From assembly GCA_003518745.1 (NCBI GenBank), contig DOYB01000232.1, forward strand, positions 1 through 5,854: a DNA stretch of 5,854 bases, read 5' to 3'. Both the position numbers and the translations under genes were made by a program. Origin of the DNA: Selenomonas sp. (GTDB lineage: Bacteria > Bacillota > Negativicutes > Selenomonadales > Selenomonadaceae). Positions 1-5,854 of the stretch are shown one piece after another (the stretch's first letter is position 1; each line of letters starts with the position of its first letter). Under the pieces are notes generated by a model. That model was not told where the DNA came from, searched no databases, and was given only the letters and a program-made list of their open reading frames with translations.

Positions 1-36
1 CCAGATTATACTCCACTGATTAGGATATCACGATAA

Positions 37-67
37 GGAAAAGCCGTCAAGCTAAACCCGACGGCTT
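37..67 (-). terminator. Rho-independent terminator after the ligase-family gene
   Basis: A perfect 8-bp inverted repeat (aagccgtc at 41-48, gacggctt at 60-67) forms a GC-rich hairpin. On the minus-strand RNA it can be extended inward by two G-U pairs and one G-C pair, giving an 11-bp stem with a UUUAG loop. The minus-strand RNA then reads UUUUCCUU after the GC core, a modest U tract; the + strand RNA would have only UUCC. The hairpin lies about 93 bases past the stop codon at 160, so it most likely ends the valS-folC-ligase transcript. Confidence 0.78.
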
Positions 68-129
68 CCACATATTTTGTATACAGTTTTTCGACGCTTT
101 GCAATTTTCCTATTTTCTTGTAACTTGAA

Positions 130-156
130 ATGATAACTAACAAAGCTGTCTGTCAA
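130..156 (-). promoter_or_regulatory. Candidate sigma-70-type promoter just after the last stop codon
   Basis: On the minus strand a perfect TTGACA (156-151) is followed after 15 nt by TATCAT (135-130), a 5-of-6 match to the -10 consensus. The spacer is shorter than the preferred 16-18 nt and the region is AT-rich, so a chance match is quite possible. If active, transcription would begin near 123 and meet the terminator hairpin at 67-41, giving a transcript of roughly 85-90 nt with no convincing gene in it. Confidence 0.25.
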
Positions 157-159
157 CTG

Positions 160-2502
160 TTATACCATAAGATCGTCTTCAGGGGCATCATCACTGAGTC
201 CCACTTCTCTCTCCGGATCATCCTTTGGTATTTCCGGAATACACACAGCCAGCGCGGCAAGAAACCAAAGCAGCATGGAAGTCGGTATATTGAACAGCAG
301 ATCGTCAGTCAAACCATTGAGGATAACCGAGATGAAGGCCAGACCTATGCCAAAGCAGGTCCCCTCGCAAAGAACATGAGAATCCCAATTCCTTATGGCC
401 TCCTCGTATGTTGGCTCAGGCTTGGAAAGCTCCGCCATTTCCGCCGCCTCAATTGCGGAAAGCTCATCCTGCGCCGACTTGAGCTCTGCCTCCATATTGG
501 CAATCTCTATAGCGGCACGCTTCGCTTCAAGGGACAGGAGTTCATTTTCCTTACCGTTGTTGCTAACATTCTTGCGATTCCTTCTGTGGCTTTTCCTACG
601 CCTTCTATCTGGTTTTACCTCCACCCTGGTCTCGATCTCTTCCTTCTTTTCAGAAGTCTCGACGGTCTCCGGCTCATCGGATTCCTTTATCCTTGCCTTT
701 GAATCCGATTCTCCCTTATCCTCCGGAACAGCTTCCTTCTTAACAAAAACAGTATCATCTACTTTATGCTCAGCCGGATTGGACGTTTTATTGGATTCCA
801 CTTCAGATTCTACTTCGGATTCTGCTTCGGGTTCCGTTTCCGGTTTCGTTTCAAGTTCTGCTTCAGCTTCCGCTTCAATTTCTTCCGTTTCAATTTCTGC
901 CGCCGTTACTTCCGTGTGAGTTTCCTCTTCAGTTTCCCGCTTAACTTCCTCCTCAGATTCTTCCTCAGCTTCTTTCTCAGCTTCATGCTTATCTGATTCA
1001 TCGTCAGCTTTGTCATCAGCAGCGTCTTCCGGCTTTTCCTCGGAAGTGTCCTTAAGTTGAACTTCGTCTGTGGTCTCCTCAGCTTTGTCCTGAGATTCAT
1101 TATCCGGGTCCACGTTTTTCGCTTCAGCTACTTCTTCCGAATCCTTCTCGCCCTCAGCTTTAGCCTTTTCTTCGGCGAGCTTCGCGGCTTCCCTTCTGGC
1201 CTCTTCCTCCTGCTCTCGCCTTTTCTCCTTCAGCGCTGCCAATTCTTCGTCAATTTCCGCATTCCTGCGTTCCTCTTCAGCTATACGCTGCTTTTCCGCC
1301 TCATCAGCCTGGCGCTTTTCCTCTGCTTCCTTCTTGACCTTCACCATATGCGCGGTATCGTGGATACGCATTTCCAGCCTACGCTTCCTGTCATTACGGT
1401 CAGCCAGTGCCTGCCTGTCGTCCTCCAGCTTCTCGTCCCGGAACCTCAATGCTGTGCCCATGGTACCGAAAAAGTACCAGAAAAATGCCAGCGTACCAAC
1501 TACACCTATTTCAGCGAGGTAGTTAAGAAAGATATTGTGTGCATGAACCAGTTTGACATCCGCGCCCTCCAAATAGAAATCATAGGATGGATATACCATC
1601 CAGAAGGCTCCCCAGCCTATGCCGAAAAAGGGATGATCCTCTATCATGGCAATTGTGCTTTCCCAAATTGCCCAGCGCATCTCCGTGGAGGTATCAACCT
1701 TAGTAAACACGGAAGCAAGCCTTCCATAAAGGGTAGAATCTGCCAATAGCAGCACGACAGCCCCCACAAGGCAGGCCAAAAGAACCCGCCTGTCCCGCAG
1801 GATTCCGTATCCAACCAGAATTATCGCGATTGTCAGGCATGCCCCTCTTGCGTATGTCATAGCCAAACATAGCGCCAGCAGCACCATGCCCACCGCCAAT
1901 ATCACTTTTCTGGGCTTATCCGAGACCTTAGCATAAATACCAAGAGCAACACAGATGGCCGCATCAAGATAACCGGCAAGAATGTTTGGGTTCTCCCAAG
2001 TAGAAAACACTCTCGTCCTCAACTCCGGAAAGGCTTCCCCATCCACCCATCGCATCTCCCCGATATCAATTCCAAAAAGATACTGATAGAATCCATACAG
2101 CACCACCAGAAACGCGCTGCCTGCCATAGCTGCCAAGAGCCGCTTTACCTCGGCGCGCGTCCTAATGTTCTGTCCCACCAACACATATGTAAGAACATAT
2201 ACACCAACCAAGTTGTAGTAATTGTAGAAACTGAAGGCCATATCCGGCGAAACCAGAACTGAGGCCCCGCTGACCACTACGAACACAGAAATCGGAACAT
2301 CAAAGGGTAGGTGTCGAAAGTGGAAATCAGGATCCACCTTTAGCCTGAACAGCCAAAATACTATGCCAAAGGCAAGTGCCAATGTTGCCCCAAGCGGCCA
2401 CAGCGCTATAAGGAACGCCTCTGCCACGATAGCGCGCATGACCCAGGTTTCTATCTGAAGAATCTTTCGCCTTCGGATAAAAGTATTCACAGCTTCATCC
2501 AT
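160..2502 (-). CDS. O-antigen ligase/polymerase-family membrane protein with large charged insert
   Basis: Polytopic inner-membrane protein of the Wzy_C/WaaL superfamily. Members join or polymerise undecaprenyl-linked glycans on the outer face of the membrane. I count about 12 hydrophobic segments, roughly 22-36, 37-53, 70-86, 97-112, 122-144, 173-191, 199-216, 219-235, 238-255, 324-352, 714-731 and 739-757. Family hallmarks: TYARGACL at 216-223 (conserved Arg219); a large extracytoplasmic loop at about 256-323 with MRWAIWESTIAMIEDHPFFGIGWG at its core; and HAHNIFLNYLAEIGVVG at 320-336, with the likely catalytic His in the HN motif. Segments 11-12, GLTDDLLFNIP and SMLLWFLAALA, are the usual C-terminal end. 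The protein is 780 residues, against roughly 400-450 typical, because about 350 charged residues sit between segments 10 and 11 (separate entry). The start at 2502 is preceded by AAGAGG at 8-nt spacing; MDEAV then a basic stretch fits a cytoplasmic N-terminus. Ligase, Wzy-type polymerase and other glycan ligases cannot be told apart here. No glycan gene cluster is visible, and the neighbours are housekeeping genes. Confidence 0.88.
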   Translation of the reverse strand: MDEAVNTFIRRRKILQIETWVMRAIVAEAFLIALWPLGATLALAFGIVFWLFRLKVDPDFHFRHLPFDVPISVFVVVSGASVLVSPDMAFSFYNYYNLVGVYVLTYVLVGQNIRTRAEVKRLLAAMAGSAFLVVLYGFYQYLFGIDIGEMRWVDGEAFPELRTRVFSTWENPNILAGYLDAAICVALGIYAKVSDKPRKVILAVGMVLLALCLAMTYARGACLTIAIILVGYGILRDRRVLLACLVGAVVLLLADSTLYGRLASVFTKVDTSTEMRWAIWESTIAMIEDHPFFGIGWGAFWMVYPSYDFYLEGADVKLVHAHNIFLNYLAEIGVVGTLAFFWYFFGTMGTALRFRDEKLEDDRQALADRNDRKRRLEMRIHDTAHMVKVKKEAEEKRQADEAEKQRIAEEERRNAEIDEELAALKEKRREQEEEARREAAKLAEEKAKAEGEKDSEEVAEAKNVDPDNESQDKAEETTDEVQLKDTSEEKPEDAADDKADDESDKHEAEKEAEEESEEEVKRETEEETHTEVTAAEIETEEIEAEAEAELETKPETEPEAESEVESEVESNKTSNPAEHKVDDTVFVKKEAVPEDKGESDSKARIKESDEPETVETSEKKEEIETRVEVKPDRRRRKSHRRNRKNVSNNGKENELLSLEAKRAAIEIANMEAELKSAQDELSAIEAAEMAELSKPEPTYEEAIRNWDSHVLCEGTCFGIGLAFISVILNGLTDDLLFNIPTSMLLWFLAALAVCIPEIPKDDPEREVGLSDDAPEDDLMV
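385..1440 (-). other. Charged coiled-coil and Glu-rich insert within the ligase-family protein
   Basis: This covers about residues 355-706 of the membrane protein, between membrane segments 10 and 11. If the N-terminus is cytoplasmic and there are 12 segments, the insert faces the cytoplasm. Parts in order: a helical, coiled-coil-like run of alternating Glu/Lys/Arg/Ala at about 356-455; a very acidic low-complexity run at about 455-630, where I count 56 Glu in residues 451-630 (31%); a basic patch RRRRKSHRRNRK at 633-644 (bases 571-606); a second amphipathic helix at about 652-694; and a short PEPTYEEA linker. The whole insert has no Cys or Trp and only one Phe (586) and one Tyr (699), so a globular fold is unlikely outside the helices. 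The frame stays open throughout and the canonical last two membrane segments follow it, so this is a true in-frame insertion, not a fusion at an end or a frameshift. The function is unknown; a scaffold or partner-binding role is inference. Confidence 0.85.
793..897 (-). repeat. Degenerate 6-bp-period coding repeat (Glu-X dipeptides)
   Basis: The + strand shows TTC-type triplets recurring every six bases, for example gattctacttcg followed by gattctgcttcg. On the coding strand this encodes alternating Glu-X dipeptides at residues about 536-570 (EAEAEAE, then ESEVESEVES). The units are degenerate, with several different third bases and X residues (A, S, V, T, P, I), so it is an old or diverged repeat and not a perfect microsatellite. 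Gain or loss of 6- or 12-bp units would keep the reading frame, so length variation would be tolerated. Confidence 0.75.
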
Positions 2503-2507
2503 AGACC

Positions 2508-3809
2508 TTACCTCTTTTCCAAAAGCAGTTGTCTAATTCCTCCAACCAAATAAAGTGAACCTGTTACGATTAGTGGAACGGACCCATGGGAAAGCTCCAG
2601 CCCTCTGGCCAGTGCCTGTTCGGGTTCTTCCCGCAAATCCACACATGCCGCCACGGCTCTTGCCTTTTCCGCCAGCATTGTCGCCTCCGCGGCGCGTGAC
2701 GAATCAGGCGTAGTCGCAATGACAAAATCTCCCTGTCTCAGAAGACTCTCCAGCATGGTGTCTATATCCTTGTCCTTGAGTATTCCCAAAACGAACACTC
2801 TCACTCCCTCAGGAAAATAGGTATCAAGGCTTTCCCTTAGGGCCATTATTCCGCCGGGATTATGGGCTCCGTCCAGGATCACGGTTCTTCCATCACAATT
2901 CAGCAATTCAAACCGGCCGGGCCAACGCGCCAGCTTCAGGCCTAACTGTATGGATTCTGACGTAATACGCTCGTCAAGATTTCTCAGGAGCTCCGCTGCC
3001 ATTCTGGCAACTGCACTGTTCTCCCGCTGATAGGTTCCCAAAAGCTGCAATTCATACGGAGCATGTGAAATACCCAATAGCTCCGTACTGAACTCCATTT
3101 TCTGACCTGAGATGTCACGGGAGATAACCTCCACCTGGAAGTCCTCTCCCTCAACGAATATATCCGATGCCTTTTTTTCAGCGACACTGCGAATAATATC
3201 AAGCGCCTCTCCCTTGGCGGCAGTAACCACCGGCACGGCCTCTTTGATTATACCTGCCTTGTGACGGGCCACTCCTTCGAGGGTCCCTCCGCACCATTGA
3301 GCATGCTCCATGGTGACATTGGTTATCACCGAAATCGAGGGTACTGCCACGTTGGTTGAATCCAGAAGGCCACCAAGCCCCACCTCAATCACCGCGTAAT
3401 CCACATTCTGAACCGCAAAATGGAAAAACGCCATAGCCGTCAGCACCTCAAACTGGGTGGGACACTCAATCCCCTCCTGCTGAAGCTGCTCCACATAGGG
3501 CTTAATTACATCAAGGCAATCCGCGAAATCCTGCTCACTGATGGGCTGTCCATCTATCTGTATGCGTTCAGTGTAATCCACAAGATGAGGCGATATAAAA
3601 AGCCCTGTCTTCAATGAGGAATGCTGCAGCACACTGGCAAGCATAACGGATGCCGAGCCCTTCCCATTAGTTCCCGTCACATGTACAATATGATATTTCT
3701 CCTGCGGCAAATCCAGAAGCTCCAACAGACGAGTAATCCGCTGGAGGCCAGGCTTAATGCCGAAGCCTGCCAGCTGATCCAGATATGCTAATGCTTCCTG
3801 ATAATTCAT
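2508..3809 (-). CDS. folC: Dihydrofolate synthase / folylpolyglutamate synthase
   Basis: Cytoplasmic ATP-dependent Mur-ligase-family enzyme. FolC adds glutamate to dihydropteroate and then extends the polyglutamate tail of folates, which retains them in the cell and improves their use as one-carbon cofactors. The 433-residue length is normal. Visible motifs: the N-terminal YLDQLAGFGIKPGLQRI at 9-25; P-loop GTNGKGS at 46-52; SPHL at 73-76; EVGLGGLLDSTN at 142-153; TNVTMEHAQWCGGT at 163-176 with metal/nucleotide-site His169; KAGIIK at 184-189 (the Lys expected to be carbamylated lies in this motif); WPGRFE at 296-301; and DGAHNP at 313-318, which opens the C-terminal domain. The ATG at 3809 is well supported by GGAGGAG just upstream. 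It starts 11 nt after valS and ends 5 nt before the next gene, so co-transcription is likely. Whether it has both activities or only the polyglutamate one cannot be decided from sequence alone. The DH of the usual DH-x-x-x-LG motif reads EH here, a mild variant. Confidence 0.96.
   Translation of the reverse strand: MNYQEALAYLDQLAGFGIKPGLQRITRLLELLDLPQEKYHIVHVTGTNGKGSASVMLASVLQHSSLKTGLFISPHLVDYTERIQIDGQPISEQDFADCLDVIKPYVEQLQQEGIECPTQFEVLTAMAFFHFAVQNVDYAVIEVGLGGLLDSTNVAVPSISVITNVTMEHAQWCGGTLEGVARHKAGIIKEAVPVVTAAKGEALDIIRSVAEKKASDIFVEGEDFQVEVISRDISGQKMEFSTELLGISHAPYELQLLGTYQRENSAVARMAAELLRNLDERITSESIQLGLKLARWPGRFELLNCDGRTVILDGAHNPGGIMALRESLDTYFPEGVRVFVLGILKDKDIDTMLESLLRQGDFVIATTPDSSRAAEATMLAEKARAVAACVDLREEPEQALARGLELSHGSVPLIVTGSLYLVGGIRQLLLEKR
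2511..2516 (-). promoter_or_regulatory. Ribosome binding site of the ligase-family gene, inside folC
   Basis: AAGAGG on the minus strand is made from the last two sense codons of folC (Lys-Arg) and sits 8 nt before the ATG at 2502. The folC stop codon (2508-2510) lies between this site and the start, so ribosomes finishing folC pass directly over the site. That arrangement is typical of translational coupling. It supports the 2502 start over any later ATG. Confidence 0.75.
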
Positions 3810-3812
3810 AGG

Positions 3813-3819
3813 CTCCTCC
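3813..3819 (-). promoter_or_regulatory. Ribosome binding site of folC
   Basis: GGAGGAG on the minus strand lies in the 11-nt gap between the valS stop codon (TAA at 3821-3823) and the folC ATG (3807-3809). Its GGAGG core sits 5 nt from the start codon. This strong Shine-Dalgarno match fixes the folC start and suggests efficient reinitiation or independent loading after valS. Confidence 0.85.
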
Positions 3820-3820
3820 G

Positions 3821-5854
3821 TTAAAGTCTACCAAGGTATGAGATACGTTCTTCCATAGCCTTCTGCTTTTCCTCATAGTCAGCCAGCTTTGCCTTCTCCG
3901 CGGCAACCACATGTTCAGGAGCCTTCTTTAGGAAACCCTCGTTTTGCAGTTTTCCGGACAAACGAGCAATCTCCTTTGCCAGCTTGTCCCGTTCCTTGGT
4001 CAAACGGGCCGTTTCCTTTTCCACGTCAATCAAGCCCTTAAGCGGGAGATATATCTCCACGCCGCTGGTCATGCCCGCCATGGCATTCTCAGGCTTCTCA
4101 GCCCCCTCCGGCAAAAAGGTTACAGGCTCTGCCGCGGCCAGGGCTGTCAGATATCCCTCGTTGCTTGCGAATATCTCCCCAAGAGACTTATCCGCAAACT
4201 GCAGGATGACCTCGCTGCGCTTTCCGGGTACGACGCCAACCTCTGCCCTCAGATTCCTTACCGTCTTTATGGTTTCCATAATGGCCGTCATTGACTTTTC
4301 GGCATTCTCGTCTATGGCACTGCCGTTATCCTTTGGCCATGGTGAAATCATGATACTTTCCTTGTCATCAGGGTTTTTAGGCAGCTTCTGCCAGATTTCC
4401 TCAGTCAGGAAGGGCATGAAGGGATGCAAGAGCCTCAGGGTACGCTCCAAAACATAGTTCAGCACATAGAGCGCCGTCTGGCGTGGACGCTCCTGCTCCT
4501 TATCATAGAGTCTTGCCTTTGTCAGCTCAATATACCAGTCACAGAATTCGCTCCAGATGAACTCATAAATCATGCGGCCGGCTTCCCCAAGCTCAAACTT
4601 GTCGAGATTTTCCGTAACGCCCCGCTCAGTCTTGGCATAGCGGGAAAGAATCCAGCGATCGGCAAGGGTATAGTCCTCATCATTGGGAACAAATCCATGC
4701 CGGAAGCCCTCCAGATTCATTAGCATGTACCTTGACGCATTCCAAATCTTATTGGCGAAATTCCTAGCAGACTCCACCCTTTCTGAAAAGAAGCGCATGT
4801 CATTGCCCGGAGTATTGCCCGTTATAAGCATAAACCGAAGGGTATCAGCACCGTATTCGTCAATAATCTCAACAGGGTCGATACCATTTCCAAGAGACTT
4901 GGACATCTTCCTGCCCTGGCTGTCACGCACCAATCCATGAATGAATACCTTCCGGAATGGAATATCCTTGCCAAATTCAATGCCCATCATAACCATGCGG
5001 GCCACCCAGAAGAAAATAATATCATAGCCGGTAACCAGCACACTGGTAGGATAGAAATGCTTGAGTTCCTTAGTTTCCTCCGGCCAGCCCATAGTCTCAA
5101 AGGGCCAGAGACCGGAGCTGAACCAGGTATCCAGCACATCCTCATCCTGATGGAGGGAGTGGCTGCCGCAATGGGGGCATTCAGTGACATCCTCACGTGA
5201 TACTATGGTCTTGCCGCAATCATCACAATACCATGCGGGAATGCGATGTCCCCACCAAAGCTGACGCGAAATACACCAGTCACGGATATTCTCCAGCCAG
5301 TTCTCATATATCTTGGTGAAACGCTCAGGCACGAACTGGATACGTCCGTCCCTCACTGCTTCGATGGCCGGTTTTGCAAGGCTCTCCATCTTCACGAACC
5401 ACTGCTTCGAAACCAGTGGTTCAATAGTCGCATGGCAGCGGGAGCAGTGCCCCACAGCATGCTCATGGTCCTCAGTACTCACCAGTACCCCTGTTTCCTC
5501 CAGCTCCTTCACCAAAAGCTTGCGGCACTCATAACGGTCAAGACCTGAGTATTTGCCAAGCCCCTCTGACATTGTTCCGTTGTTTTCAATGACCTTGACC
5601 TGCTCCAGATTGTGACGCAGTCCCATCTCAAAATCATTGGGATCGTGGGCCGGTGTCACCTTTACCGCGCCTGTTCCAAAGGCCGGATCCACATATTCAT
5701 CCGCAAAGAGGGGAATCCTGCGATTCACCACAGGCAGTATCAGCGTCTTCCCCACTAAAGCCTTATAACGCTCGTCATCGGGATGAACGGCAACACCGGT
5801 ATCACCGAACATGGTTTCAGGACGTGTGGTGGCTATTTCCACGTACTGGTCAGT
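3821..5854 (-). CDS. valS: Valyl-tRNA synthetase (5' end missing)
   Basis: Class I aminoacyl-tRNA synthetase that charges tRNA-Val with valine in the cytoplasm and hydrolyses mischarged Thr-tRNA-Val. The reading frame is open through the right edge (TDQY precedes VEIATTRPET), so the gene starts outside the window. About 677 residues are visible, against about 880 in Bacillota homologues; the N-terminal half of the Rossmann fold with the HIGH motif is missing. Numbering from VEIATTRPET, the sequence shows: the CP1 editing domain (ATTRPETMFGDT at 4-15, GTGAVKVTPAHDPNDFE at 56-72); Cys pairs C133/C136, C206/C209 and C222/C225, probably zinc-binding; RDWCISRQLWWGHRIPAWYC at 187-206; DVLDTWFSSGLWP at 235-247; the ATP-binding KMSKS at 312-316 (bases 4895-4909); the helical anticodon-binding domain at about 392-540; and the C-terminal coiled-coil tRNA arm at 605-670. 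This arrangement separates ValRS from IleRS and LeuRS. The GTG at 5842 is internal, not a start. A T-box leader upstream would be typical of the group but cannot be seen here. Confidence 0.97.
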   Translation of the reverse strand, partial: TDQYVEIATTRPETMFGDTGVAVHPDDERYKALVGKTLILPVVNRRIPLFADEYVDPAFGTGAVKVTPAHDPNDFEMGLRHNLEQVKVIENNGTMSEGLGKYSGLDRYECRKLLVKELEETGVLVSTEDHEHAVGHCSRCHATIEPLVSKQWFVKMESLAKPAIEAVRDGRIQFVPERFTKIYENWLENIRDWCISRQLWWGHRIPAWYCDDCGKTIVSREDVTECPHCGSHSLHQDEDVLDTWFSSGLWPFETMGWPEETKELKHFYPTSVLVTGYDIIFFWVARMVMMGIEFGKDIPFRKVFIHGLVRDSQGRKMSKSLGNGIDPVEIIDEYGADTLRFMLITGNTPGNDMRFFSERVESARNFANKIWNASRYMLMNLEGFRHGFVPNDEDYTLADRWILSRYAKTERGVTENLDKFELGEAGRMIYEFIWSEFCDWYIELTKARLYDKEQERPRQTALYVLNYVLERTLRLLHPFMPFLTEEIWQKLPKNPDDKESIMISPWPKDNGSAIDENAEKSMTAIMETIKTVRNLRAEVGVVPGKRSEVILQFADKSLGEIFASNEGYLTALAAAEPVTFLPEGAEKPENAMAGMTSGVEIYLPLKGLIDVEKETARLTKERDKLAKEIARLSGKLQNEGFLKKAPEHVVAAEKAKLADYEEKQKAMEERISYLGRL

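Noticed and set aside
5..33. A perfect TATAAT on the minus strand (10-5), just past the terminator, as a promoter for the next gene
   Set aside because: The hexamer 17 nt upstream (TCGTGA) matches the -35 consensus at only 3 of 6 positions, there is no extended -10 TG, and the gene it would serve lies outside the window.
1..36. End of a convergent + strand gene: frame 1 is open from the left edge to TAA at 34-36, just before the hairpin
   Set aside because: Only 11 codons are visible, which is too few to support a gene. The U tract favours the hairpin acting on the minus strand.
6..154. A minus-strand open frame of about 48 codons across the intergenic tail, ending in TAA at 6-8
   Set aside because: It has no ATG and only TTG or GTG starts with poor ribosome binding sites, it runs straight through the terminator hairpin, and this length is expected by chance.
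395..919. A 174-codon + strand open frame rich in Ser, Ala and Leu, antisense to the charged insert
   Set aside because: Glu and Lys codons read in antisense give TTC/CTC/CTT-type triplets with few stops, so long open frames are expected opposite this insert. The product is low complexity with no recognisable domain, and the same holds for the overlapping + strand frames at 766-996 and 1057-1749.
906..1100. A 64-codon minus-strand frame giving a very Lys/Arg/Leu-rich peptide
   Set aside because: It is the shifted frame of the GAA/GAG-rich coding repeat, which automatically yields Lys/Arg-rich sequence. It lies wholly inside a well-supported gene and has no sign of its own start site.
160..2502. 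Two genes or a broken gene in place of one 780-residue ligase-family protein
   Set aside because: The frame is uninterrupted, the last two membrane segments match the normal end of the family, and no internal ribosome binding site with a start would yield a sensible second protein.
5840..5842. GTG as the start codon of valS
   Set aside because: It falls inside the conserved editing-domain motif (VEIATTRPET), the frame continues upstream to the window edge, and a start here would remove the HIGH catalytic region.

Overview
This window is a compact, co-directional minus-strand gene run from what looks like a diderm member of the Bacillota (Firmicutes), most likely a Negativicutes/Selenomonas-like bacterium. 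The taxonomic guess is inference. It rests on three things: the valS-folC order typical of Bacillota, GGAGG-type ribosome binding sites, and an O-antigen ligase-family membrane protein directly downstream, which suits a Bacillota lineage that makes an outer membrane.

Layout in transcription order, right to left on the + strand. (1) valS, valyl-tRNA synthetase, runs from the right edge (5' end missing) to 3821. (2) folC, dihydrofolate/folylpolyglutamate synthase, occupies 3809-2508 after an 11-nt gap holding its ribosome binding site. (3) A 780-residue O-antigen ligase/polymerase-family membrane protein occupies 2502-160, only 5 nt after folC, with its ribosome binding site inside the last folC codons. 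(4) A 159-base noncoding tail to the left edge holds a Rho-independent terminator hairpin (about 37-67) on the minus strand. A possible promoter lies just after the last stop codon.

The first two genes are ordinary housekeeping genes (translation; one-carbon/folate metabolism). The third is the unusual one. Its membrane core looks complete and canonical: about twelve hydrophobic segments, a conserved Arg-Gly after a membrane segment, and the HN-containing segment before membrane segment 10. However, it is split by about 350 residues of highly charged sequence between membrane segments 10 and 11. This insert contains a long alpha-helical coiled-coil-like part, a very Glu-rich low-complexity part with a 6-bp-period DNA repeat, an Arg/Lys-rich patch and a second short helix. 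By topology it should face the cytoplasm. It is the best candidate here for something undescribed.

The three genes are probably one transcript, given their tight spacing and the absence of any internal promoter that I could recognise. No mobile element, tRNA, rRNA, CRISPR array or integration site is visible. The promoter of the transcript lies outside the window.
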